Of a stretch of DNA of 64,000 nt, positions 42,274-52,500 are shown one piece after another (the first letter of the stretch is position 1; each line of letters opens with the position of its first letter). The position numbers and the translations under genes were made by a program. Location: NCBI GenBank assembly GCA_951394045.1, contig OX595999.1, positions 1,302,001-1,366,000 of the forward strand, written 5' to 3'. The stretch is from Nitzschia sp. DOCU1. Its lineage: Eukaryota > Bacillariophyta > Bacillariophyceae > Bacillariales > Bacillariaceae. Below the pieces are notes generated by a model, which was not told the DNA's origin, did not search any database, and saw only the letters and a program-made list of their open reading frames with translations.

Positions 42274-43683
42274 TTATCTATCGTCAAATATGAACGTGAA
42301 TGTGGAATCCGATAGCGAAGAAGTTCGTTCCGTCCGATCCGACTTGGAATACTGGTCAGGAGATACGGGCTGGACCGCAAAGAGATCGTCCAACTCAACA
42401 ATCAGCTGGATCATACGACTTTTGTGAACCAACAATCGCTGCTCCACGGCTTGGACTATCAATCGAAGCTGCGCTTTGACATTTCGAATGCAAGGTCTTT
42501 GACAAGGATTTCTAGCCCAAGATTCTTGTAATAGAGATTGCAGTTCGACGGGCCAGTCCGAGTGCAATTTCGGTCGAACGCCACCTTCTACAACCAGAGC
42601 CTCATGGATCTCCTTGGTATACACTTCAAAGGGTTTTTCCAGAGACAACATTTCGTACAGAACCATCGACAGGCTGTACACGTCAACCTTTTGATTGTAC
42701 CCGCTCCCCAGGATGACTTCCGGTGCTAGATATCTTCGAGAGCCGACACCACTCAAATCATATACCACATCTGGAGGAGGATTTTGTTCTGGGAGTTCGC
42801 AGCAAAGACCGAAATCGAATAGTTGGACCAAGTCGTCGCCACGAAAGCCAATATTGTCAGGTTTCAAATCACGAAAGATCAAGTCACGGCTGTGGAGATA
42901 CTCGAGGGCTTTTGAGATTTGGCATGCGTATCCAATTTTTTCGGCAAAACGTCGCCAAGCGCGCGATGTGGGTGTGTGACGAATGGGGTTCTGTCTTTCA
43001 TTTTGCCAAGATGTAGATGTCAAGCTATTGGCAGTACTGTCATCCCAAGACTTCCATCGCTCCATGCGTTGCGTCAGGGTTTCATCGAGGCGATCTAGCA
43101 GTATAAAAAAGCCATCGTTTCGTCTATTGGCATAACTTGCAGCTCCATTCGCCGACCATCCGTGAACTGTGATAATGTTGGGATGGCTAAGCCTCGCCAA
43201 GAGTTTCGCCTCGATGATCAGATCGGATGCAGCCTGTCGAAAAGTACCGGCGTGAACGACAAGGTCTCCTCGGAGTTGTTTCAGAACAAGTTTAGTAGTA
43301 GCTGCTGGGGCACTACCTGTATTTGTTGTTTGGCTGTTGCTATGATTGTTGTGACTCTCGCCTTCGGAGGAGCCCGAGCCTGTGTCCTGTTCAGCCGCTA
43401 TTTGGATACTCTGGACCTGGACATTGTACACTTCACAAAATGCCCCCCGTCCCAAGAGCTCTTCGCATACTATATCCCTTCGTTCAAACAAGAAGGGACG
43501 GCCTCTACGAGCATATGATGGCTCGCTTAGCTGAAGGATTCTCATCCGGCTAGTCCTCATGGCAACTTCTTCACAAATCGCTTGTGCTGTCCGATGGGCA
43601 ACTGATCGTCTTACCCATTCAAGAGCCTTGGCAGATTGGTCCCCATATGGAACGTCACGGTTACGATTGCACCTGCAACACAT
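42274..43683 (-). CDS. Protein kinase, TKL/Ser-Thr type (469 aa)
   Basis: The kinase fold spans about residues 70-400: glycine loop GRGAFCEV (78-85), VLK with K135, helix-C glutamate near E158, catalytic loop FRDLKPDN (D272, K274), DFG at 290-292, and APE at 320-322. The usual HRD histidine is replaced by Phe, an unusual but tolerated change. A Ser/Asn-rich insert lies between the glycine loop and the lysine (residues 98-128). The N-terminus is Cys/Arg-rich (MCCRCNRNRD), with no membrane segment. The start is the first ATG of the frame. A degraded copy of its 5' part lies upstream. The likely role is cytoplasmic signalling; the substrate is unknown. Confidence 0.88.
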   Translation of the reverse strand: MCCRCNRNRDVPYGDQSAKALEWVRRSVAHRTAQAICEEVAMRTSRMRILQLSEPSYARRGRPFLFERRDIVCEELLGRGAFCEVYNVQVQSIQIAAEQDTGSGSSEGESHNNHSNSQTTNTGSAPAATTKLVLKQLRGDLVVHAGTFRQAASDLIIEAKLLARLSHPNIITVHGWSANGAASYANRRNDGFFILLDRLDETLTQRMERWKSWDDSTANSLTSTSWQNERQNPIRHTPTSRAWRRFAEKIGYACQISKALEYLHSRDLIFRDLKPDNIGFRGDDLVQLFDFGLCCELPEQNPPPDVVYDLSGVGSRRYLAPEVILGSGYNQKVDVYSLSMVLYEMLSLEKPFEVYTKEIHEALVVEGGVRPKLHSDWPVELQSLLQESWARNPCQRPCIRNVKAQLRLIVQAVEQRLLVHKSRMIQLIVELDDLFAVQPVSPDQYSKSDRTERTSSLSDSTFTFIFDDR

Positions 43684-44204
43684 GCTTTTTGCCTTTCCCC
43701 GCTGAAAGACTGTAGCTAATGATCTCACTCCTAATACAATACTACTGATAACGCTCTACATTGAAGGTGCCGAGGCATCTGAAAGCCGAGCATGTTTCCA
43801 CACCGGAGGTGCACCGTGGTTCAAGAGACGAAAAACGTCACACAACACCAAATCTCTCACATCATAATAATGCCCAATTCAACCAAGTTGGGGCTCAAAA
43901 CCGAATCGCTCTATCATAGACCTTTCGACTTGAACTGTATTCTGTTGGCTGTCGTTCTGATAGCAAGTCCGAAAAGCGAACCGTACTGTAGGACTGCGAT
44001 TTCGTTTGTCCGCGTACTTTGGGCGTGTCGGCGGCATATTTGACAGCTTTCGCTGGGTTATCTCAGTTCGCGTTTTGTTCAGAGAGGGAGGAGCGAAGAA
44101 CCGTGATTTCGGAAGCAACCGACGCTCGCCTTTGGGAAGAAGTAACAACTCATTTGTGTCTCATGTAACGCCCAGCCGCTATTACTTGGGAGATGGCAAG
44201 CATA

Positions 44205-44310
44205 AAATGTCCTCCCTTCGTTGAAACAAGAAGCGGTCTCTACTACCGGTAGAGTCTGTGATGGCCCGTTCTTTAGCTGAATGATTCTCATCGGGCTAGC
44301 GTCCTCCAGA
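44205..44310 (-). pseudogene. Relic of the kinase gene 5' region
   Basis: This segment resembles 43435-43560 inside the kinase gene: both carry CCCTTCGTT(C/G)AAACAAGAAG and TTAGCTGAA(G/T)GATTCTCATC(C/G)GGCTAG. Its peptide MRIIQL corresponds to MRILQL of the kinase. It carries indels and has no kinase domain, so it is a decayed partial duplication. The rest of 43684-44661 holds no gene I can support. Confidence 0.6.
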
Positions 44311-44661
44311 GATTTGATTTCCCCGGTTCGTGATGCTGGAATCAAATGAGGGTGTGGCAGACAACTTGATGCTACAGGGTTAATCGTCACCATTAACCAA
44401 CGCCGACGAAGGCTGTATTTCTTGTCTTCCCTACAGCACCAGCCCAAACCGAAATGGTATCCAAACTAAAACTCTACGAGAAATAGCTAACGGATGCACT
44501 CATGAGAAGCGGGATGAGGACTGGTGATGCCCAGACGATGTTGAATAAAAGATTTTCAATGTTACGCTCAACGCCCTCTGCTGAATCCTGTTCGTCGACC
44601 AAGATCTGGGATTACAAGTTATCTCGGGCCTCGTCACGCGGGCCGCCTCCCACGGGATTGG

Positions 44662-47600
44662 TCATACACAAAGATCGGAGCGACAGCCCCCGTCGAGCGG
44701 GGTGCACTTCAATGTGCCATTAGAGTACTCTCCGCTGCAACAACCATTTGAGCACTGGTAGCTGTTGGTGCATTCCTCCCATTCACCCAAAACGTCGCCG
44801 TTGGGTGTTTCGGCGCAAGCATCTATGTCCACATCGCAAAACGTGCAGCACGAGCAAACAACCTCTGGTTGAACGCCCCCGCAATCAGCTTCGAGTAGAG
44901 TAATTTGAGTTAATGGGCAAAAAATCTCGTCGATGCTTCCGGTAAAGCTGTTGCCGGCCAATATCACACGCTCCAGCGCTGTCATCCCTCCAAACTCGGT
45001 AGGAATCGTGCCCGTTAGAAACATGTCGCCAATCCAAAGGTCTCGTAATTTCTGCAAGCGACCAATCTCGGATGGCAAAGGACCTTGAAATCGACTCGCG
45101 GAGGAGTAAAGGACGCCCAGGTTGGAAAAGTTGCCAAACTCCGTTGGAATAGTCCCAGAAAGACCCGTGTCGCCGATGTGAATGTATTCCAACGCTGTCC
45201 ACGCCCCGAACTGCTGGGGGAACGGACCATTCAGCTGAGGATTGTTCCACACGTAAAAATACTTCAATCGCGTCAAAGTATGTAACTCGCTTGGAATCGT
45301 TCCGATTAGGAAGTTTTGTCCAAAACTCAAGTACTGTTGTGAAGAATGATATACTGCATGTGAGAAGATGGTGGCGATTCGGGCTTCCAGTTAAAAATAC
45401 AAACTCATGCAGAGCTAATACTAGATAGGCAACTGACCTCAAGATTTGTTGCGTTACCCAATTCGGACGGGATAGTCCCAGTTAGAATGTTTTCCCTGAC
45501 CTCAAGGGTCTGTTGGTGGAGTGCGAGCAGAAGAAGTTTGTGAGGAACTGTTGTGTCCCACCCCCTCCTGCATTTACGTGAGCGAAGTATCGAGGTCTCC
45601 AACTTACCCCGAGATTCGTTAATCGCCCCAGCTCAGATGGAACCGTTCCGGTAAATTGGTTCGTCCATAGATCCAGTAACTGTCGTGGCACAATTGAAGC
45701 ATGTTAGCAAGAACGGCAACCTGTGGACGTGCAGTGGCTGGTGTGATCCATAGAGATCCAGTATGTGACTCACCTGAAGATTGGCTGCACTAGCTAACTC
45801 GGATGGAATGGTTCCGGTAAACCGGTTTTCCTTGAGCTTGAAAAACTGTTTGTCAAGCATGCCAAAAAGTGCGTTAGCAATGGGTGCGCTGTCAGCCAGA
45901 AGTCACGTTCGCCATATGTGCGTCATTTCCTCCAACGTACCCGAAGATCCGTCAATATACCCCATTCCGTCGGGATCGTGCCAGTAAATCGGTTCGTGCT
46001 AAGATCCAGGTACTATCACATCGCGTTTATGAAGACTGTTAGAAGCATGAATGCTGCATCCTGCACAAATCAGCCGACTTACTCCGAATTTCACCAAAGA
46101 ACCAAACCCAGGTGGAATGGGCCCGGCAAGAGAGTTAGCGTGTAGATCGAGAGCCTGTTGTGGCGCGTGCAAGCGTGATGAGGTGAGAAGAATACACAGA
46201 TGTGGGCTGAAAAGGCTCTATTTTCGAGTCTATAGAACGCACCACAAGATTTCTCAAGGAAACAGCAATTTCAGATGGTATTGTTCCAGTCAAACGATTC
46301 TCTCCCAATGACATGTCTGTCATTTTGGCAAGTCGGAGAATATCACGAGGAATGGTTCCGATGAGATTATTGGTGTCCAAATTCAGCTTCTCAAGATTCG
46401 TCAATAGAGCCAACTCAGTTGGAATCGTCCCCGTGGCGCCTACATTAGCTGTAGTGTGGCGAGGGTTAGCGACACGAATACGTGCCGTGGAATTGGGGTC
46501 TATTCTCTACCCTTCCTACTTACATAGCTCCAACGTTTGAACATCAAGAATACCATCGAAACATGAAACGCCAGTCCACAAGCAGACGCTCGAGGACTCC
46601 AAGAATAAGCTTTGAGCTGACCAGCCTGGACCATTCGTCGAATAGTACAGGACGGCAAGAGCATAACGTTCCACCAATTCTTGAGTGGAACGATTAGACT
46701 TGTCCCACTGATCAGAATCCGCCAACCAAAACAAAGCCTTGTACTGAACCGTTTCAGGGTTTGTTAACGTATCGAGGTCATCAGAAACAATACTTCCAAT
46801 AGAGTCTATAAGTGCAGCGAACGCCGGTGTTGTGTAACGGGTGGGTAATAGGGTCGGCACTGCGGTCTGCAATGGAGCCTTAGGACTTGGACTTGGTGGG
46901 TTTGATGTAATTGGTGTGCTTTGTGGTCTTCCCAACGTGACGCCGACGCCTACTGCAACAACGACAAAAACAAGAAGGAAAACCACCATCCGATAAAAAG
47001 TTGTCTTCGACAAACCCAGGATTTGGGGCGTATTCTCCGCCTTGGAATCGACTTCTATGGCGTTAACGGCAACACGCTTTAAAGCCTCCTGGACTTCCCT
47101 TTGGACTCGTTCAGCGATTTCTTCATCAACGTCTGGTACCAGCTGGGCCTCAAAAGGAACACCTTCCGATGCACCTATGTCTCTTTCTGAAGGCGACCGG
47201 GGCGAAGAATATGCCGATGCTTCTGTGGTTGTGCCGGTGATGGTGCTGGTGGTCGCAATACTAGCGCCACCCGTTGGCAATCGCAAACTCACGGGCGGCC
47301 CCGAAGTGCTAGTGGGCTGTTCCTCGTCGGTTAGCTGCGGCGTAGTGTCGCGCAATTGATTTGTCCTTGGTGATCGTTTGGCTCGTTTAGCTCGACCGCT
47401 GGTGGCGGCCGAAGAATGTGAAGAGGGTCCATTTTCGCCGGTGACGATTTCCTCCTCTATTCCAGCGACCGCCAGTGCTCCAGGGACGACACCATGGTCG
47501 CCTTGATCCTTGGGTGTTGGTCTATACGGCGCTTTGAGTGGCCCATCATCATCTTCATAATTTCTTGCTGCTGACACATTGTTGGCGTCGGATGTTGGAG

Positions 47601-47724
47601 GATTTCTTAGCCGACCATACGCTGCCTTATCTGCGCCTTTGCTCTGCTGCTCGGGTGGCCTATACGGCGCTTGCAGTGGCGCATCGTTATCATTTTCATC
47701 ATCTGCAGTGTGAGTTCTTCCCAT
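44662..47724 (-). CDS. LRR membrane protein, eight exons, 812 aa
   Basis: Exons on the minus strand: 47724-46524, 46448-46243, 46154-46083, 46012-45941, 45845-45774, 45679-45608, 45509-45438 and 45333-44662. All introns have GT donors and AG acceptors. The joined frame is 2439 nt without internal stops. The N-terminal ~240 residues are acidic and disordered, with two repeats of APL(Q/K)APYRP. A membrane helix follows at about 243-265 (VVFLLVFVVVAVGVGVTLG), then a stalk, a cap with CLWTGVSCFDG, about 12 LRRs of 24 residues (LxGTIPxELxxLxxL), and a Cys-rich C-terminus (CSCCTFC, CSNGCCSG). There is no signal peptide, so a cytoplasmic N-terminus and extracellular LRRs are inferred. No kinase domain. 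Exons 3-7 are each exactly 72 nt, phase 0, and encode one LRR. Confidence 0.88.
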
Positions 47725-48549
47725 CGCGTGCTTGCTGGAGGGATCTTGTTCGTCTTGGTTGTTCCAGCAAAAACAGAAAAAAGCCAGAAGAATGGAGAAG
47801 AGCGGGGATAGGCAGGGGCTGGTTTTGTTACAGCCAGGGGTTGGCGACCAAAGTGGCTGCTCACAAGTGGCAGGAAATCATCAAGTCATGGAGGACGAAT
47901 TACTATGGTTCCCTGGCGTGGGTCTCGCTGTCGTCGTTTTGGCCAGCACCAAGGATCCCCTCGGTCTCGGATAGCGAGAAAAGCCACCACAAGATTGTGG
48001 TTCGTTCCGAGTGACACGTGACGTCAGAGCGCGGTTCCAATCAGTCCCGCGCCTGCTGATTGTACCTGCTATGATACGTACGTACGGACTGTGGTACCTT
48101 TGAAAAGGGAATTTCTATCATACCTCTCGTCGTACCTGGTACACCGGCAGTGCCCCTACTACTACTACCGGTATCTTGGCAGCAGCCCAACTCCCTCCTA
48201 AACTCACTCAATGAAATTGATGAGGGATGCAAGCACAAAGCTCAGTTTCATCGTCTCTGTAGGTGTGCAGACTAGCGCTGATGATCCCTAACGGGTGAAA
48301 AAGTCGGATGAGTCGTGAGACTCAGCTGCCTTTCCAGGTAGCCGTTATCGCTTTGGTGATTTGGCGAGATCATTACTTTCCGATCATCTAGGTAGCTGCT
48401 AAATGGATAGTGCACACTTTTTGCTGCTTTAATAGTAGTACTACTACCGGTAGAGTTGCTATTCAGACTGCTGGATAGTATGGCTCCTACGTAGTGGTCG
48501 AAGTAGCAGGAAGAAACAGAGACAATCAAAAGATATCATATTGCATTCC
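47725..48549. other. Intergenic region upstream of the LRR gene
   Basis: No gene is supported. Sequence up to about 48010 resembles the upstream regions of the paralogues ending at 56904 and 59302 (TTGTTCGTCTTGGTT; GCTGTCGTCG(T/C)TTTGGCCAGCA), so the promoter region was duplicated with the genes. A short inverted dispersed repeat lies at 48360-48438. Confidence 0.5.
48360..48438. repeat. Dispersed repeat, copy 2 (inverted)
   Basis: Reverse complement of 36403-36487 with scattered changes. It lies about 110 bp from the left LTR of Copia element 2 and is outside it. Confidence 0.6.
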
Positions 48550-49145
48550 TGTGACGATACGGTCCGAATTGGCTGTATCGCTGGGCAATAGCTAGTGATA
48601 GCGGTAGAGTTGAGTAATTGCGGCGATAGATTGGTTTCTATGAAGTAATTATTTCTGTGTTTTCTGAAGTAAAAAAAGAGATGGATTGACACGAAAAAAA
48701 GACGTTGTTCGACGTTTCGATCGTTTGAAAGCAGGTTGGGTAAAGATACTTAGGTTTCCCGCTCTTGGGTTCATGTCGCAGGGTGTCATGTAGGATCGCC
48801 GTGAATGCAAAGATATATAGACCGTCGAGAGGTCAATTTTACGAATGTAGCAATCGTCGTCGTCGAATAGGTAGCTGGTAACGATGCTTTGGCTGATTTG
48901 GAGTGATGGGTTGAAGGGTTCCGCTAGAACTCGTGCGGAACAAGTCAGCAACTGGTCGAACACAGACTTTTGGGACCGGCGGCTCGCCGTGCTCGTCGTG
49001 TGTATGCCCGCGGGCTATGGGGGCATAGTAGTGTGGTCGCGCGCCGTCCTCACCAGTGACTTTTCCCCGCGGTGTAGGGAATGGCGATTCCCCACATCAC
49101 GAGACGCGCAGATGTTTGTTGATTGTCGTCGTCACAAACGTCACA
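48550..49145 (-). repeat. 3' LTR of Copia element 2
   Basis: 596 bp, identical to 54734-55329 as far as I can compare by eye. Short frames inside it are mirrored in both LTRs and are not genes. Confidence 0.93.
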
Positions 49146-49178
49146 CTCCCTCTCATCGTTGGCAGCGGACTTAGGTCG

Positions 49179-49502
49179 TTAGACCCAACCGCAGATGAGC
49201 GAGGCGAACTTTGTGAACGACTCCACTGGCAGTGGTTTCGTGAAGATGTCTGCCAGTTGATCCTTGGTCGAGATCCAATCGATCGACATGATGTCTTTAT
49301 GCGATCGCATGAAGTCGACGTAGTGCCAGTACTTCACGTTGATGTGCTTGGTCCGAGGGCGGATACGAGGTTCCGTAGCAATGGCGACGGTTCCTTGATT
49401 ATCCTCAAGGACTCTGCAGTGGATCTTGGAGTTCGAGAGGTTCATGTTTAGGCCTCCGAGATCGTTGGCGTCTTGGATGAGCCGGATCAGGAAGATGTTC
49501 TC
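49179..49502 (-). CDS. pol: Copia element 2 pol, RNase H C-terminus after an in-frame UGA
   Basis: In frame with pol beyond the TGA at 49503-49505. It encodes the last RNase H segment, with LEDNQGTVAIA, RTKHINVKYWHYVD and STKDQLADIFTKPLP, the standard Copia ending. The UGA lies inside a 7-bp inverted repeat (CTCTCAG/CTGAGAG, 49500-49520). Either this copy is disabled by a point mutation, or UGA is read through here too. Confidence 0.82.
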   Translation of the reverse strand, partial: ENIFLIRLIQDANDLGGLNMNLSNSKIHCRVLEDNQGTVAIATEPRIRPRTKHINVKYWHYVDFMRSHKDIMSIDWISTKDQLADIFTKPLPVESFTKFASLICGWV

Positions 49503-52500
49503 TCAGGTGGCGGCTGAGAGAGCGACCATCTCGCTTTCGGTTGAGCTGAGACAGATCTCAGTCTGGAGCTTGCTGCCCCAGGTCAGCGGCACACCTGCAA
49601 AGAAGATGACGAAGCCAGTTCTGGATCGGGCCATGTTGGGATCGGTCATGGCCTGCCATGTTCGGCCAGAGTCCCACTCGCCAGCGAAAGAGGCGTCGAC
49701 AAAGCACTCAAAGCTTTTCGACAGATCCGGCTTGAGATGGAGCCCTTTGCCTCTGGTCTTCAGAAGGTAGCGGCCAATCCTTTTCACTGCCTGTCCATGC
49801 AGCTTGGTTGGGTTCGACATGAAACGGGCGCATTGATGGACGGCATAGGCCAGGTCCGGTCGTGTCGACTTCTCAAGGTAGTTGAGCTTACCGATCACAG
49901 ATCGGTAGTTGAAATGCTCATCGAAGGGCTCTCCGCCTATGTCTGCATGGAGGGTCACAGAGGAGAGCGACGGCGTTGTTGCTGTCTTGGACTCACCTGT
50001 GAGGCGGAGGTCCTCAAGGATGGAGTCGATGAGGTGCGGCTGGGTCAGAGTCATGGAGCCGTCGTCCTCATACTCGACGTTGACGCCAATGTAGTCCTCA
50101 ATGGGGCCTTGGTCATCGACGTCAACGTTATCCTTGATGAGTTCGATAACGTTGTCGACCTGTGTCTTGGTCGGCCCGCCGATGATTACATCATCAACGT
50201 AGAGAAGTAGAACACAGCCCTCATAATAGAAGACACAAGGATCCACTTTGGATGCAGTGAATCCTAGGTCCTCCAGGTACTTCTTCGCGAACAGAAAGTA
50301 GGTTCTGCCGCTAGCATGTCCTCCATAGATGTTTTGGAGGATCTGTAGAACGTGTCCTTTCCTCGACCCCTTGAAGGCGAAACCTCGAGGGATCTCAAGG
50401 AACTTGGGGCGCTCAACTTTGGCATGGGGGTAAGCCAAGACAAAGTCGAGTTGGCGGGTGACCCACTTGTGTAGGATAAAGTAGATCAAGAAGAGCCTAA
50501 TCGTGGGCCATGCCACGACTGGGGAGTAGGTCTGATCATAGTCCAGACCAGGCCTTTCCTTGTGTCCGCCAAGATTGAGCCGAGATTTCCACTTGTAGAC
50601 CTTTCGGGTCTTGATCTCGCGCTTTCGCTTCATTGCCCATACGGCAGGGAGAACGATAGCTCCCTCTGGAACCTCGGAGCGAGGGATCATCTTCCAATGT
50701 CCCCTCGACTCATGGTCCCGAACTTCCTTGAGCATCGACTTCAGGAACTCTACTCGATCAGGGGCCTTGAGAGCCTGATCAAGATAGAGAGTGTCCGGGT
50801 CGTTCGTTGCCTTGAATAGCACCCAGGGATGCTGTTCTTGGTAGTCAAGCTCATGGGTTCCATCGTACTCGAGAGTCGTCACGAAGCTCTCGAGTCGACT
50901 GGGCAGTGATCCTGTGAATCCGCCAAGGAATCGATTGGGTCGACGACTTGTTCGACCCGATCGAGTCACGACTGGCGGTGGCGGCGGCTCTTGCTCATCG
51001 TCCTGTGGTAAGACTTGGGCTCTTGGTGCCCTAGTTGCCCTTGATGGCCTCAATGGGGCTCCCTCTGAGACGGTAGTGGTCTCGGTGGGGGCCGTCTGTG
51101 GTTCGTTGTTGACCACTTCCTGCGTTGGTGGCTCGTCGCCGCTTGGCTGCGCGCCATCTGGTCCCTCATGGAAGTAGGTGCTGACATGCCATGTAGGAAG
51201 TGGCAACTTGAACTCGGAGTCAGGCCTCGTTGTGTCGAAATGATCATCATACTCCGCATGAAACGTCGGAGAGATGTGGCCTGTCGCCAGATTCAACAGC
51301 AGGCCAATCGAGCTGCCGTGCTGGGGAGATGGCCCCAGATAGATCGACACCTTGGCTCGATCGGACCAAACGTGTCGAGTTCGTCGTTTTCCCGAGGCTA
51401 GTTCGCCGTCTAGCTGGTAGGCGGGGCAGCCGAAGGTGTGCAAGTGATTGTAGTTGATCACTGGCTCACCTACTTGGGAGAATAGAAGAAGTGGGACCTG
51501 CCCTGTCTTGGAGCTAACCACACAGTTGTGTGTGTGGTTGACGGTCCTTAGGGCATACGGCCAGAGATGGGCGTTGATGGCATTAGGCCATCGTCTCTTG
51601 GCGTGGATCAAGACTGCTCTAGCAGCCTCTTGAAGATCTCGAATGCGCTTCTCAGCGACGCCGTTTGCATGGTGGGCGTGGGCCCCACAGAAGCTGAGCG
51701 TTTGCCCTGACTTCTTGCATGCGTCCTCCCAGGCCTTTTCAGCAAACCTGCCATTGTCACAATGATAGTGACGGATGATGACGCCTCTCGAGCGGGAGTA
51801 TTGCTCGAAGGCATCCTTGGCTGCAACAGTGTCAAGGGCGTTGCAAGTCTCAGAGAAGTGCACATAGCTGAGGCTTGTGTAGTGGTCCACGAAGATCGTC
51901 GCGTAATGCAGACGTCTCTTCGTGATGAAGCCCCTCATTTGCCCAAACAGACCAGGGGTAGTCGATTGTAGTTGATCGACCGAGACACAGTCGCCTGGTC
52001 TAGTGATGACCGGCAGAGCTCTCTTGTTTGGGGTCGCCTTGGTTCGCCATGGTCGGTGCGTTGCCTTGCCAATGAGGCAGGCGGCACACTTCGGTGGGCG
52101 CGCCTTGGCTATCTTGGATGGCAGCAGACCGTCCTTGACCATCCGCAGGAGACGCCTAGGCCCGATGTGGCCGAGTCTCTGATGCCATGAGAGGTAGAGC
52201 TGGCGTGGGCTCAGCTCGTCCTCAATTTCCTGAGTGTCGTTCGGTAGGTCGGCCTCAGTTAGGCCGGCCGTTCCGAAAGCGACAGGTCTCGGGCCCATGG
52301 GCAGCTCTGCCTCTTCAGGCAGATCTTGGTCTTGGTCTTCGTCGTCCGATTCTGAGCAATCGTCGCTCTGGGTGTCCTCGTTTGACTCCTGGTCGGATTG
52401 CTCATCATCGCTCACGACGTTGCGTCGGAACAGCGCTGGAAGGTGGCCCTCCTCGTCGTGCAATGACACTGATTGGTCGAATTGCACGTAGTCCTCTGCA

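Noticed and set aside
48649..48963. Frames inside the Copia element 2 LTRs (also 54833-55147)
   Set aside because: They appear in both LTRs simply because the LTRs are identical, and they encode nothing recognisable.
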